Source of the DNA: Thermoanaerobaculales bacterium
GTDB lineage: Bacteria > Acidobacteriota > Thermoanaerobaculia > Thermoanaerobaculales > Sulfomarinibacteraceae
NCBI GenBank assembly: GCA_025456145.1
Contig: JALOLD010000049.1
Span: 1 to 47,125, forward strand
Direction of reading: 5' to 3'
DNA: 47,125 nt
Every line of letters starts with the position of its first letter. The first letter of the stretch is position 1. Positions 10,959 through 20,645 of the stretch are shown here, in pieces. The position numbers were made by a program, and so were the translations under genes. Under the pieces are notes generated by a model. It made no database searches. It was not told where the DNA came from and worked only from the letters and a program-made list of their open reading frames with translations.

Positions 10959-12386
10959 ATGAAAAGGACTCTTCTCGTACTCTGCGCGGCGGCGCTCCTC
11001 GCCTCGCCGGCCCTCGCCCAGGTCGACTTCACCCGCTATGTCGCCCTCGGCGACAGCCTGACCGCCGGCTTCGCCTCGGGCAGCCTGATGGACTACTACC
11101 AGGAACGCTCGTACCCGGCGCTGATCGCCGACCAGGCGGGCGTCGGCACCTTCCAGATGCCGCTCGTCGCGGTGCCCGGTCTCGCGCCGGCCCTGGTCCT
11201 CGAGAGCCTGTCGCCCCTGTCGATCGCCCAGACCGACGTGGCGCCACCCTCCGACCCCCTCGAGTACTTCTACAACGTGACCCTCGAGGCGCCCTACCAG
11301 AACCTCGGCATCCCCGGCGCCGACACCACCGATCTGCTGGCGACCACCGGCAACATCTTCAACCTGATCGGCGGCAACTACGACAACGTCATGTTCGACC
11401 TCATCCTGCGCACGCCGCAGGTCGAGGACCCGACGACCGGCCAGCTCGTCGACTACACCGCTCTGGTGAGCGCGATCGGCCAGCAGCCGACCTTTGTCAC
11501 GGTGTGGATCGGCAGCAACGACGTGCTCGGCGCGGTGCTCGCGGCGACCCCGGTCGACGGCATCACGATGACCCCGCTCGCCGACTTCACCGCCGCCTAC
11601 ACCCAGCTCATCGGCGCCCTCGCCACCAGCCTGCCCAACGCCGAGATCGTCGTCCTCAACATCTTCCCCGACGCCCGCTGGATCCCCTTCACCGCCACCG
11701 TCCCGACGAGCACCGAGATCGCCGGCGTCGGCACCGTGCCCTTCATCGGCGAGGACGGCCCGCTCGGCCCCGGCGACTACCTGACCCTGCCCGCGGGCTC
11801 GATGCTCGCCCAGGGCATGGGGCTGCCGGTGCCCGGATCGCCGCCGCTGCCCGAGAACCTCAACCCGGCGACCGGCGCGCCCGGCGTCATCCTGCGCGCC
11901 GCCGAGATCGAGCTCATCAACGCCCGCCTCGCCGCGGTCAACCAGGTCATCGCCGGCGTCACCGGCCAGTTCTCGAACGTCCACCTGCTCGACATCGCGC
12001 CGATCTTCGAGGCCCTCGAGAACGGCCACTACCGCCCCTTCGGCGGCATCGAGCTGACCACCGAGTTCCTGGTCGGCGGGATCTTCTCCTACGACGGCTT
12101 CCACCCGCAGAACGTCGGCCAGGCCGTCGTCGCGAGCGCGATCATCGACCTGGTCAACGACCGGCTCGGCGCCGGCCTGCCGGCCCTCGACATGTACCGC
12201 ATCCTCAACGAGGGCGGCTGGCAGGCGGCCTCGCCCTTCGGCATCGTCTGCGGCGGTTGCGACCCCAAGCAGGCGATCCTCACCGAGCAGGCCTTCATGC
12301 AGCTGTACGAGGTCATGCTGCCCGAGCTCGCCGACCGCTGGCAACGGCAACCGCCGTCTCCGAGGCAGACCAGCAGCGTCGACTGA
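10959..12386 (+). CDS. Exported SGNH/GDSL-type lipase/esterase
   Basis: A 475-residue protein with a signal peptide (residues 1-20, ending PALAQ) and a good ribosome site (GGAAGGAGG). All four SGNH blocks are visible: GDSL (nucleophile Ser33), the Gly in NLGIPG, GSND at about residues 185-188, and DGFHP with the catalytic Asp379 and His382. This makes it a secreted or periplasmic ester hydrolase, substrate unknown. It is co-transcribed with the FadL-like transporter 14 bp upstream and ends at a strong terminator. Block spacing is wider than in compact esterases, with a ~100-residue insert between blocks III and V. Confidence 0.88.
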   Translation: MKRTLLVLCAAALLASPALAQVDFTRYVALGDSLTAGFASGSLMDYYQERSYPALIADQAGVGTFQMPLVAVPGLAPALVLESLSPLSIAQTDVAPPSDPLEYFYNVTLEAPYQNLGIPGADTTDLLATTGNIFNLIGGNYDNVMFDLILRTPQVEDPTTGQLVDYTALVSAIGQQPTFVTVWIGSNDVLGAVLAATPVDGITMTPLADFTAAYTQLIGALATSLPNAEIVVLNIFPDARWIPFTATVPTSTEIAGVGTVPFIGEDGPLGPGDYLTLPAGSMLAQGMGLPVPGSPPLPENLNPATGAPGVILRAAEIELINARLAAVNQVIAGVTGQFSNVHLLDIAPIFEALENGHYRPFGGIELTTEFLVGGIFSYDGFHPQNVGQAVVASAIIDLVNDRLGAGLPALDMYRILNEGGWQAASPFGIVCGGCDPKQAILTEQAFMQLYEVMLPELADRWQRQPPSPRQTSSVD

Positions 12387-12407
12387 GCGACGGTTCCACG
12401 AACCACG

Positions 12408-12437
12408 CGCCCGGGCCCGGCCCGGGCGTTTCCTTTT
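12408..12437 (+). terminator. Rho-independent terminator after the GDSL gene
   Basis: A 9-bp perfect stem (CGCCCGGGC / GCCCGGGCG) with a CCG loop is followed by TTTCCTTTT. It lies between convergent genes. Confidence 0.8.
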
Positions 12438-12455
12438 CCGGGTCCCGCCCCCCGG

Positions 12456-13241
12456 TCAGTGGATATAGCGGTCGTCGCCGCCGCCGTCGATGACGTCGAA
12501 GGAGCGGCGCCGCCGCATCCGGTCGAGGCGGGCGCGGAGGATCCTCTCCTCGAGCCGCCGGCGCCAGCTCCTGAGCACCCGGCGCGGCCCTCCCGGCATC
12601 AGGGAGGCATAGGTCAGGAAGACCGCGACGCAGACCCCGACGAGGCCCGCGGCGTCCTTGTAGGGGAGGAAGAAGAAGACGAAGGCGAAGAGGATCTCGA
12701 GCCAGAGGAACCACCTCGCCCTGACCGGCAGCACGAAGAGCAGCAGGATCGTCGCCTCGCCGTGGAGGGTGGCGAAGGCGGCGATGACCACGGTCAGCAC
12801 GATCCGCTGGCCGAGCATCGCGACGAACGGCAGGTGGAGCGAGGCCGGGGCGATGGTCAGCACGATCCACTCGACCGCGACCGCCGCCACCGCGGCCACC
12901 CCCGCCGAGGTCAGCAGCAGCCGCCAGAACCGTCGCCGGCCGAGGCTCGAGAGGACCGAGCGGCCGAACCAGTAGAGGATGAGCAGCTCGAGGAGGAACC
13001 AGAAGCCGGAGCCCGGCGTCGCGACGAAGGGGTAGGTGACGAGCTGCCAGAGCGCCCCCCGGAGCACCGCCGGGGAGAGAGCGAGGAGCTCGAGGACGCC
13101 GCGGGTCGTCTCGAAGAACTGGAGCGAGAAGGTGACGAACAGCACCCCGAGCAGCAGCCCGAGGTCGACCGGCGGCGGTGCGCCGTCGCCGAGCCCGCCG
13201 AAACCGCCGAGCCGTCGCTGCGGGAAGCCGGGGGATCTCAC
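12456..13241 (-). CDS. Rhomboid-like integral membrane protein, probably not a protease
   Basis: A 261-residue protein with about six membrane segments, starting at GTG 13241 with GGAG five bases upstream. The N-terminal half has the rhomboid layout: LWQLVTYPFVATP, then a long helix with LLILYWFGRSVLSSLGRRRFWRLLL. In active rhomboids the next part carries GxSG with the catalytic Ser and a later His. Here the aligned stretch reads VAMLGQRIVLTVVIAAFATL, with no Ser in that place. It therefore looks like an inactive rhomboid (iRhom/derlin type), which would bind rather than cut membrane proteins. The C terminus is a basic cytosolic tail rich in Arg (LDRMRRRRSF). It is divergent from lon with a 158-bp shared upstream region. 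Confidence 0.6.
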   Translation of the reverse strand: MRSPGFPQRRLGGFGGLGDGAPPPVDLGLLLGVLFVTFSLQFFETTRGVLELLALSPAVLRGALWQLVTYPFVATPGSGFWFLLELLILYWFGRSVLSSLGRRRFWRLLLTSAGVAAVAAVAVEWIVLTIAPASLHLPFVAMLGQRIVLTVVIAAFATLHGEATILLLFVLPVRARWFLWLEILFAFVFFFLPYKDAAGLVGVCVAVFLTYASLMPGGPRRVLRSWRRRLEERILRARLDRMRRRRSFDVIDGGGDDRYIH

Positions 13242-13290
13242 GTGGTCTCCATGACGCGCATGATAGCGGGACCCGGCGCTTTCGGGAATT

Positions 13291-13307
13291 TGAGCGACTC
13301 TCGCTCA
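13291..13307. promoter_or_regulatory. Candidate operator upstream of lon
   Basis: TGAGCGA-CTC-TCGCTCA is a perfect 7-bp dyad in the spacer between the divergent rhomboid-like gene and lon. It does not match the CIRCE or HAIR heat-shock operators. Its position, about 95 bp before the lon ATG, suits a regulator site, but nothing identifies the regulator. Confidence 0.3.
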
Positions 13308-13399
13308 GGTTCCGCTGGGTAACCTCGCCGGAGGGGTTGCCAACCTCCCGCGCGGGGCGTCATCGTGACGAGGGGCGACCCGCCCCCAAGGAGCCTGAG

Positions 13400-15886
<2,487 letters not shown>

Positions 15887-15907
15887 GGCGTTTCTCCACA
15901 CAGTCGA

Positions 15908-15937
15908 CGGGCCCGGCGGTCGCGACCGCCGGGCCCG
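15908..15937. terminator. 30-nt perfect palindrome between lon and the peroxiredoxin gene
   Basis: CGGGCCCGGCGGTCG followed by its exact reverse complement, lying 21 bp after the lon stop and 26 bp before the end of the converging gene. It has no T-run, but symmetry and place suggest a bidirectional terminator. Confidence 0.6.
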
Positions 15938-15963
15938 CTGGATGGCCGGAGTCGCTTCTGCCC

Positions 15964-16677
15964 CTACTCGTTCGGCTTCCACTCCTTCCAGACGTTGCCG
16001 ACGAGGTGGGGACCCGGCCGGAGCACCGGATCGCCGGGCATCCAGCCGGCCGGAGTCGCCTCGGCGCCGCCGCTGGCGCGGACCACCTGGAAGGCCTGGA
16101 CCTGGCGGATGGTCTCGGCGATCTTGCGTCCGACCGGCGGGGTCAGCAGCTCCATCGCCTGGATGACCCCGTCCGGGTCGATGATGAAGCGACCGCGCAG
16201 CTCGATCCCCTGGGTCTCGTCGTAGATCCCGTAGGCTCGACCGATGTTGCCCGCCTGGTCGGACAGCATGTGGAACGGCACGCCCCCATCGACCATCTTG
16301 ACCAGCTCGTGGTCGTTCCACATCTTGTGGACGAAGTGGCTGTCGACGCTGACCGAGAACACCTCGCAGCCGAGGTCCTTGAGCTCCTGGTACTTGTCGG
16401 CGACCGCCGACACCTCGGTGGCTCAAACGAAGGTGAAGTCCCCCGGGTAGAAGCACAGCAGGATCCACTTCCCGAAGTGGTCCGAGAGCTGGACGTTGGT
16501 GAAGCTCCCGTTGTAGTACGCGGGTGCGTTGAAATCGGGGGCCTTCTTCCCGACAGTCGCCGTCATCTTCTTCTCCTTTACCGGTTGCTCGTCAGGGGTC
16601 GCGACCGCGTCCGGGGTGGCTGGTTCTCCCAGCACCGCCCCGGTCACGCGTGCACATCCTTTGGGTTGATCTGCCAT
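15964..16677 (-). CDS. prxU: Selenocysteine-containing peroxiredoxin (PrxU-like), TGA read through as Sec85
   Basis: One continuous frame of 238 codons on the reverse strand is interrupted only by TGA at 16423-16425. The codons before it encode an AhpC/Prx1-type N-terminal half ending FYPGDFTFV and those after it continue [14 protein letters not shown], so the TGA stands exactly where peroxiredoxins have the peroxidatic cysteine. A SECIS-like hairpin follows the TGA. The best reading is selenocysteine at residue 85 of a 237-residue peroxidase that reduces H2O2 and organic peroxides. PrxU selenoproteins are known in anaerobes such as Peptoclostridium acidaminophilum. The remainder is typical ([27 protein letters not shown]). 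There is no C-terminal resolving-Cys VCP motif. ATG 16677 follows AGGGAGG; a ~37-residue leader with a Cys precedes the usual [12 protein letters not shown] start. Confidence 0.88.
16395..16412 (-). promoter_or_regulatory. Bacterial SECIS-like hairpin downstream of the in-frame TGA
   Basis: On the coding strand, ten bases after the TGA, TGTCGGC-GGTC-GCCGACA forms a perfect 7-bp stem with a GGTC loop. The loop begins 17 nt after the TGA and opens with GG. This fits the published description of bacterial SECIS elements (apical loop roughly 16-37 nt after UGA, a G among its first two bases), and GGUC is close to the E. coli fdhF loop. It would be bound by SelB. Confidence 0.75.
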
Positions 16678-16718
16678 AAAACCTCCCTTTCACGATGCTA
16701 GGGCAGTGGTCGTCGTGA

Positions 16719-16759
16719 TGCAATCAAAGCTCTGTAAACAAGACGTTTGAATAATTGCA
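16719..16759. promoter_or_regulatory. AT-rich dyad upstream of the peroxiredoxin gene
   Basis: TGCAATCAAA at 16719-16728 faces TTTG-AATA-ATTGCA at 16746-16759, giving an imperfect dyad in an AT-rich island that contrasts with its surroundings. It lies 42-82 bp before the peroxiredoxin ATG and could be a regulator site. No known operator consensus is matched. Confidence 0.3.
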
Positions 16760-16847
16760 CGCAGGTCGAACACCTCCCCTTCGGCATTCCCGTCGTCCCT
16801 GGCTCGGCACGACGCCGACGACGCCGGCGCGTTCGATCGGCTGCCGG

Positions 16848-16876
16848 TTGACATCCTATGATAATGAGCATATGTT
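16848..16876 (+). promoter_or_regulatory. Sigma-70-type promoter of the DUF134/NifX operon
   Basis: A perfect -35 box TTGACA (16848-16853) is followed after 17 bp by TATGTT (16871-16876), 18 bp before the GTG start at 16894. The spacer contains TGATAAT, resembling a Fur half-site. The -10 region overlaps a small dyad, ATGTT-CGA-AACAT, at 16872-16884. So the promoter is probably both strong and repressible. Confidence 0.6.
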
Positions 16877-16893
16877 CGAAACATGGAGGGGCC

Positions 16894-17292
16894 GTGCCAC
16901 GACCGGAGAAGCTGAGACGGGTCGGTTGCCCGGCCGGGGCTCGCGCCTTCAAACCGGTCGGCCGACCGGTCCGCGAGCTCGAGGTCGAGGAGCTCCGGCT
17001 CGACGAGCTCGAGGCGCTGCGGCTGTCCGATCTCGAGGGCCTGTACCAGGAGACCGCGGCCCTCCGGATGGGCGTCTCGCGGCCGACCTTCGCCCGGATC
17101 CTCGCCCGCGCCAGGACCGCCGTCGCCCGGGCCCTCGTCGAGCAGCGGGTCCTCGTGGTCGGCGACGGGCCGGTGGTCGTCGGCGCCGATCGCCCCTTCC
17201 CCTGCCCGGTTCACGCCGGCGGCGGGCGACGGGGACGCGGCTGCCGCTGCCACCGGAGGGGACACATGCGACCTCAAGGAGAGAACGACTGA
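16894..17292 (+). CDS. DUF134 (UPF0251) family HTH protein with a Cys/His-rich tail
   Basis: A 132-residue protein that starts at GTG 16894, just after GGAGGGG. The start matches the family opening MPRPEKLRRVG. Residues ~20-95 are the DUF134 core (ELEVEELRLDELEALRLSDLEGL) with a sigma-70-region-4-like helix-turn-helix (QETAALRMGVSRPTFARIL). DUF134 proteins are small DNA-binding proteins found beside NifX-like and MinD/Mrp genes in anaerobes; their exact target is not established. The C-terminal ~30 residues carry PCPVH and GCRCHRRGH, a likely metal-binding tail. It is the first gene of a four-gene operon and may regulate it. Confidence 0.85.
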   Translation: MPRPEKLRRVGCPAGARAFKPVGRPVRELEVEELRLDELEALRLSDLEGLYQETAALRMGVSRPTFARILARARTAVARALVEQRVLVVGDGPVVVGADRPFPCPVHAGGGRRGRGCRCHRRGHMRPQGEND

Positions 17293-17328
17293 CGGTGATG
17301 AACCGACACCGAGGAGGAGAAGAACGAC

Positions 17329-17730
17329 ATGAAGATCGCGATTCCATTGCACGAAGGAAGGTTCAGTCAGCACTTCGGCGGCGCCGACGAGTTCGGCCTG
17401 TACACCGTCGACACGACCACCGGCGCGGTTTGCGAGCGCCGGCGAGACGTCCCGCCCGAGCACGGCCGGGGAATCTACCCCGTGTGGTTGCGCCAGCAAG
17501 GGGCGACCGTCGTGCTCGCGGGCGGGATGGGTCCCCGGGCGGTCGACATCTTCACCGCCCAGGGCATCGAGGTGGTGCTCGGCGTCCAGGGCGACGACCC
17601 CGAAGCCGTGGTCCGTGGCTTCCTCGACGGAACGCTGGTCGCCACCGGCGAGGCCTGCCACGACCACGGCTTCCACGACTGCGGCCACGACAACGGCGAC
17701 AACGGTCGCGGCGGCTGTCAACAGCACTGA
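17329..17730 (+). CDS. NifX/NifB-C-terminal-fold protein (dinitrogenase FeMo-cofactor family) with His/Cys tail
   Basis: A 133-residue protein with the Nitro_FeMo-Co fold: MKIAIPLHEGRFSQHFGGADEFGLYTVD at the start, a central GATVVLAGGMGPRAVDIF, then GIEVVLGVQGDDPEAVVRGFLDG. Members of this family bind or carry Mo-, Fe- or Cu-sulfur clusters (NifX, NafY, the orange protein ORP). The last 27 residues are rich in His and Cys (CHDHGFHDCGHDNGDN...CQQH), pointing to extra metal binding. It is preceded by GGAGGAG. No nif genes are visible in the window, so a role in nitrogenase itself is not supported. Confidence 0.88.
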   Translation: MKIAIPLHEGRFSQHFGGADEFGLYTVDTTTGAVCERRRDVPPEHGRGIYPVWLRQQGATVVLAGGMGPRAVDIFTAQGIEVVLGVQGDDPEAVVRGFLDGTLVATGEACHDHGFHDCGHDNGDNGRGGCQQH

Positions 17731-17765
17731 CCCGACGACAGGCGCGGGCCACGAGGGAGACGAAC

Positions 17766-18026
17766 ATGCCGAGGAAAAACACGGGACAGGGTTCACGAAT
17801 GGGGATGGGCGGTGGAGGCGCCGGCCGCGGACGGGGCGGCGGCGCCCGGATGGGCGGCGGCGGTTTCTGTCTCTGCCCCAAGTGCGGTCATCGCGAGGCC
17901 CACGAGGCGGGCATGCCCTGCATCGAGGCGCGATGCCCGAGCTGCGGCTCGGCCATGGTCCGCGAGGGCTCGCCGCACCACCGGGAGATCGAGCTCCGCC
18001 GCGCCCGACAGAATACGGAACCGTGA
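17766..18026 (+). CDS. Small Gly-rich zinc-ribbon protein
   Basis: An 86-residue protein starting at ATG 17766 after GAGGGAG. Residues 8-33 are a glycine/arginine/methionine-rich segment with no regular fold. Residues ~34-65 form a zinc- or iron-binding ribbon: CLCPKCGH, a lone Cys in GMPCIEARC, and CPSCGSAM. It then ends in a charged helix. Small proteins of this kind occur beside NifX- and MinD-family genes in anaerobes, with no assigned role. Codon use has strong G/C bias at third positions, supporting a real gene. Confidence 0.72.
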   Translation: MPRKNTGQGSRMGMGGGGAGRGRGGGARMGGGGFCLCPKCGHREAHEAGMPCIEARCPSCGSAMVREGSPHHREIELRRARQNTEP

Positions 18027-18084
18027 CCCGGCGCCGCGGCGCCTCAGGGTCGCCGCGACGGCCGGCGGAAGGGAGGGCAGCACG

Positions 18085-18408
18085 ATGCCTGGTGGAGATG
18101 GAACAGGGCCCATGAGACAAGGACCGATGACGGGTTGGGGACTCGGCCGCTGCGGCCGCGGCCAACGCCCATGGACGACCGGCGGTCGGCGTTGGGCGCA
18201 AGGCGGGCTCGGCGGCGCCTTCGGCTGGCGTCATCGCCGGTGGGCGACGTCGTCGGACCGGTGGCCGTGGCCCGAGGGCGATCGGACGTGGCGGTGGCCA
18301 CCGGAGACCGAGCGGGACGAGCTGGGGAACCGGCTCCGTGATCTCGAGCAGGAGCTGGACCGGCTGCGCACCCGACTCGCCGAGCTGGGCGACGCGCCGG
18401 GGAGCTGA
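18085..18408 (+). CDS. DUF5320-family small protein
   Basis: A 107-residue protein starting at ATG 18085 after GGGAGGG. The N terminus MPGGDGTGPMRQGPMTGWG is the hallmark of DUF5320 proteins, which occur next to NifX/Mrp genes in anaerobes. The middle is Trp/Arg-rich (W-R-W repeats, residues ~30-75), and the C terminus (~75-100) is a short coiled coil (ERDELGNRLRDLEQELDRL). The function is unknown. It is the last gene of the forward operon, 58 bp after the zinc-ribbon gene and convergent with the CGGC gene. Confidence 0.8.
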   Translation: MPGGDGTGPMRQGPMTGWGLGRCGRGQRPWTTGGRRWAQGGLGGAFGWRHRRWATSSDRWPWPEGDRTWRWPPETERDELGNRLRDLEQELDRLRTRLAELGDAPGS

Positions 18409-18433
18409 CGCGACCGGGTGCGCTCCGACGGGG

Positions 18434-18448
18434 CCGCGGAACCCGCGG
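18434..18448. terminator. Weak hairpin between convergent operons
   Basis: CCGCGG-AAC-CCGCGG lies in the 59-bp gap between the DUF5320 and CGGC genes. There is no T-run, so it is only a possible bidirectional terminator. Confidence 0.3.
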
Positions 18449-18467
18449 GCGACCGCCGGCACCGTCG

Positions 18468-18905
18468 TCAATCGTAGGCGCGGCGGGTGACCTCATCGGT
18501 CAGGGTCGCCCCGATGGTCTCCCGCCAGCCCGGCGACGCCCAGGTCGCCAGAGCCTCGTGCGTCTCGAAGTAGCTCTGCGGGATCGGGTGGGTGCCGACC
18601 ACCACCTCCATCCCGTACTTCACGCCGATGAAGCGGACGAAGTCGTCGATGTACGGGCAGGGCGGGTAGCCGACCACCAGGCCGGTGGCCAGATGCACGA
18701 CCTCGGCTCCGTTGCGTTTCATCTCGGCCGGAGCGTACTCGACGTTGCCGCCGGGACAACCGTCGCAGGTGGTATAGCCGACCAGCTCGACCTCTTCGTT
18801 CGCGTAGCGGCTGAAGGCGCCGGCCCGCTCTCGCAGGGCGCGCAGACACTTTCCGCCCGCGCAACGGCGCCAACGGTCACAGACGATGATGCCGATCCTC
18901 TTCAT
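18468..18905 (-). CDS. CGGC-domain protein
   Basis: A 145-residue protein starting at ATG 18905, which overlaps the upstream ATPase stop as ATGA, so the two are translationally coupled. It matches the CGGC domain: MKRIGIIVCDRWRRCAGGKC at the start, TTCDGCPGGN in the middle and GYPPCPYID, giving about seven cysteines. The family is thought to bind metal and is found in anaerobes and methanogens; its function is unknown. It is the last gene of the reverse operon. Confidence 0.85.
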   Translation of the reverse strand: MKRIGIIVCDRWRRCAGGKCLRALRERAGAFSRYANEEVELVGYTTCDGCPGGNVEYAPAEMKRNGAEVVHLATGLVVGYPPCPYIDDFVRFIGVKYGMEVVVGTHPIPQSYFETHEALATWASPGWRETIGATLTDEVTRRAYD

Positions 18906-19789
18906 CTCAGCACCCTCCCCACCGAGCTCGACCAATCGACCCGGCGCCAGACCCTCTCGATGTCGCCGGCCGCCCCGTTGCCGGTGAGCTCGACGACCGG
19001 CAGGCCCTCGATCTGCGCCTCGGTGACCGCCGGGTCGAGTCGGATCCGCCCGGCCGGGGCCGCCCCGAGCCGGGTGGCGGTGTCCTCGATCCTCCGCGTG
19101 TTCTCCTCGTTGACGTCCCACCGGTTGACCGCGACCAGGGTCGGAATGCCGAAGTGCCTGGTCAGGCACACCACCCTCTCGAGATCGTGGAGACCGCTCA
19201 GCGTCGGCTCGGTCACGACGAGCACGACATCGGCTCCGGTCACCGAGGCGATCACCGGGCAGCCGATTCCGGGAGAACCGTCGACCAGCACGGTGTCGAG
19301 CGCCCTCGCCGCGGCGATCGATCTCGCCCGATCGCGAAGCAGGCTCACCAGCTTGCCCGAGCTCTCACCGGCCGGTCGGAGCCTCGCGTGCACCAGCGGG
19401 CCGAATCGGGTTTCCGAGAGGTACCACTCACCGTCGACGCGGTCGACGAGGTCGATGGCGGCGGCCGGGCAGAACCACGCGCAAACGCCGCACCCTTCGC
19501 AGGCCATGGGATCGATCCGCCGCTCTCCGGCCGGTCCGACGATCGCGCCGAACCGACACAGCTCGGCGCATTCGCCGCAGTCGTTGCACCTCTCCGGATC
19601 GATCGCCGCCCGGACACCGCCGATGAAGTCCTGCCTCGAGACCAGGGTCGGCTGGACAACCAGGTGGAGGTCGGCCGCGTCGACATCGCAGTCGACGAGC
19701 ACCGGTCGCTCGGCGAGGGCGGCGAAGGAGGCGACCACCGACGTCTTGCCGGTCCCCCCCTTGCCGCTGACGACGACGATCTGCCTCAT
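18902..19789 (-). CDS. MinD/ParA-type ATPase with 2x[4Fe-4S] ferredoxin insert (second copy)
   Basis: A 295-residue soluble P-loop ATPase. The deviant Walker A is SGKGGTGKTS at residues ~8-17. Two ferredoxin motifs follow (CNDCGECAELC and CEGCGVCAWFC, residues ~73-113) before the remaining ATPase motifs (DTVLVDGSPGIGCP; TEPTLSGLHDLERV). Proteins with this arrangement are the ORP-locus ATPases of Desulfovibrio and relatives of Mrp/NBP35 cluster carriers. The ATG at 19789 overlaps the upstream ATPase stop by 4 bp (ATGA). It pairs with its neighbour, probably as a heterodimer that loads or moves a metal-sulfur cluster. Confidence 0.9.
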   Translation of the reverse strand: MRQIVVVSGKGGTGKTSVVASFAALAERPVLVDCDVDAADLHLVVQPTLVSRQDFIGGVRAAIDPERCNDCGECAELCRFGAIVGPAGERRIDPMACEGCGVCAWFCPAAAIDLVDRVDGEWYLSETRFGPLVHARLRPAGESSGKLVSLLRDRARSIAAARALDTVLVDGSPGIGCPVIASVTGADVVLVVTEPTLSGLHDLERVVCLTRHFGIPTLVAVNRWDVNEENTRRIEDTATRLGAAPAGRIRLDPAVTEAQIEGLPVVELTGNGAAGDIERVWRRVDWSSSVGRVLR

Positions 19790-20628
19790 CGTCGGTCCTC
19801 GAGATGCGCGAGGAGCCGTTGGAACCACTCCTCGAACTCCGGGTCGATCTCGACCGCCAGCTCGCCCCGGGAGGAGGCTTCCGCGATGCTTCTCCGGTCA
19901 GGGAGCTCGGCAACGATCTCGACCCCGTAGCGCTCGCACAACGCCAGGGTCCGTGCGCCGTCCCGTCCGGCCCGGTTGACGACCACCTCGGCGGGGATCC
20001 CGAGCTGAGCCACCGTGTCCAGGGCGAGCTCGAGATCGTGCCTCGCGAACGGGGTCGGCTCGGTCACCAGCAGCACCCGATCGCAGCCGCGCAGGGCCTC
20101 GACCGCCGCGCACGAGGTGCCCGGCGGCGCGTCGACGACGACCAGATCGGCAACCGGCTCCACCGCCCGGACGGCGCGGATCAGCGGCGGGCTCATCGCC
20201 TCGCCGACGTTGAGGAGGCCCTGCCGGTAGGCGAGCTTCCCCTCCTGCCCACCGCTGACCACGCCCACCTCCCGGAGGTCCTCGCCGATCGCATCGACCG
20301 GGCAGACGCGCGAGCAGCCACCGCAGGAGTGACAGAGCCGGGGAAACACGAGCACCTTCCCGGCCACGCAGACGATCGCGCTGAACCGGCAGATCTCGCC
20401 GCATGCTCCACAGCCGTCGCACCTTCCCGGATCGACCACCGGCACCGGAAGGGTCACCGGGCGTCGCCAGGCGATCTCCGGCCGGAGATAGATCTGTCCG
20501 TTCGGCTCCTCGACGTCGCAGTCGAGATAGGCGACCCTCCGCCCCCGGCGAACCGCGGTCCGGGCGAGGTTGGTAGCGACGGTGGTCTTGCCGGTGCCAC
20601 CCTTGCCGCTGGCGATGCCGATCCTCAC
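19786..20628 (-). CDS. MinD/ParA-type ATPase with 2x[4Fe-4S] ferredoxin insert (first copy)
   Basis: A 280-residue ATPase starting at GTG 20628 with GGAGG six bases upstream. Walker A is SGKGGTGKTT (residues ~7-16). The ferredoxin insert has CDGCGACGEIC and CHSCGGCSRVCP. The Walker B-like stretch is VVVDAPPGTSC, and switch II is TEPTPFARHDLEL. It is homologous along its length to the next gene but clearly diverged, so the pair is an old duplication. It lies 17 bp after the NifX-like gene. The likely role is ATP-driven assembly or delivery of a metal cluster to the small NifX-fold proteins; this is inference from the ORP system. Confidence 0.9.
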   Translation of the reverse strand: MRIGIASGKGGTGKTTVATNLARTAVRRGRRVAYLDCDVEEPNGQIYLRPEIAWRRPVTLPVPVVDPGRCDGCGACGEICRFSAIVCVAGKVLVFPRLCHSCGGCSRVCPVDAIGEDLREVGVVSGGQEGKLAYRQGLLNVGEAMSPPLIRAVRAVEPVADLVVVDAPPGTSCAAVEALRGCDRVLLVTEPTPFARHDLELALDTVAQLGIPAEVVVNRAGRDGARTLALCERYGVEIVAELPDRRSIAEASSRGELAVEIDPEFEEWFQRLLAHLEDRR

Positions 20629-20645
20629 GACCGACCTCCGGCCGG

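Noticed and set aside
13291..13307. Heat-shock operator (CIRCE or HAIR) before lon
   Set aside because: The dyad does not match either consensus in sequence or in gap length; kept only as an unnamed candidate operator.
16423..16425. The TGA in the peroxiredoxin gene as a nonsense mutation or sequencing error
   Set aside because: It falls on the one residue where selenocysteine is known in this family, and a SECIS-like hairpin follows at the right distance. Not excluded until sel genes are checked.
16707..16722. Possible forward sigma-54 promoter (GG-N10-GC spacing)
   Set aside because: Only the GG and TGC(A) parts match; the rest of TGGCAC does not. Such a core occurs by chance often in GC-rich DNA, and a better sigma-70 promoter lies nearer the gene.
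16717..16727. TGAT-GCA-ATCA as an FNR box upstream of the peroxiredoxin
   Set aside because: FNR sites have a 4-base gap (TTGAT-N4-ATCAA); here the gap is three and the outer bases do not fit.
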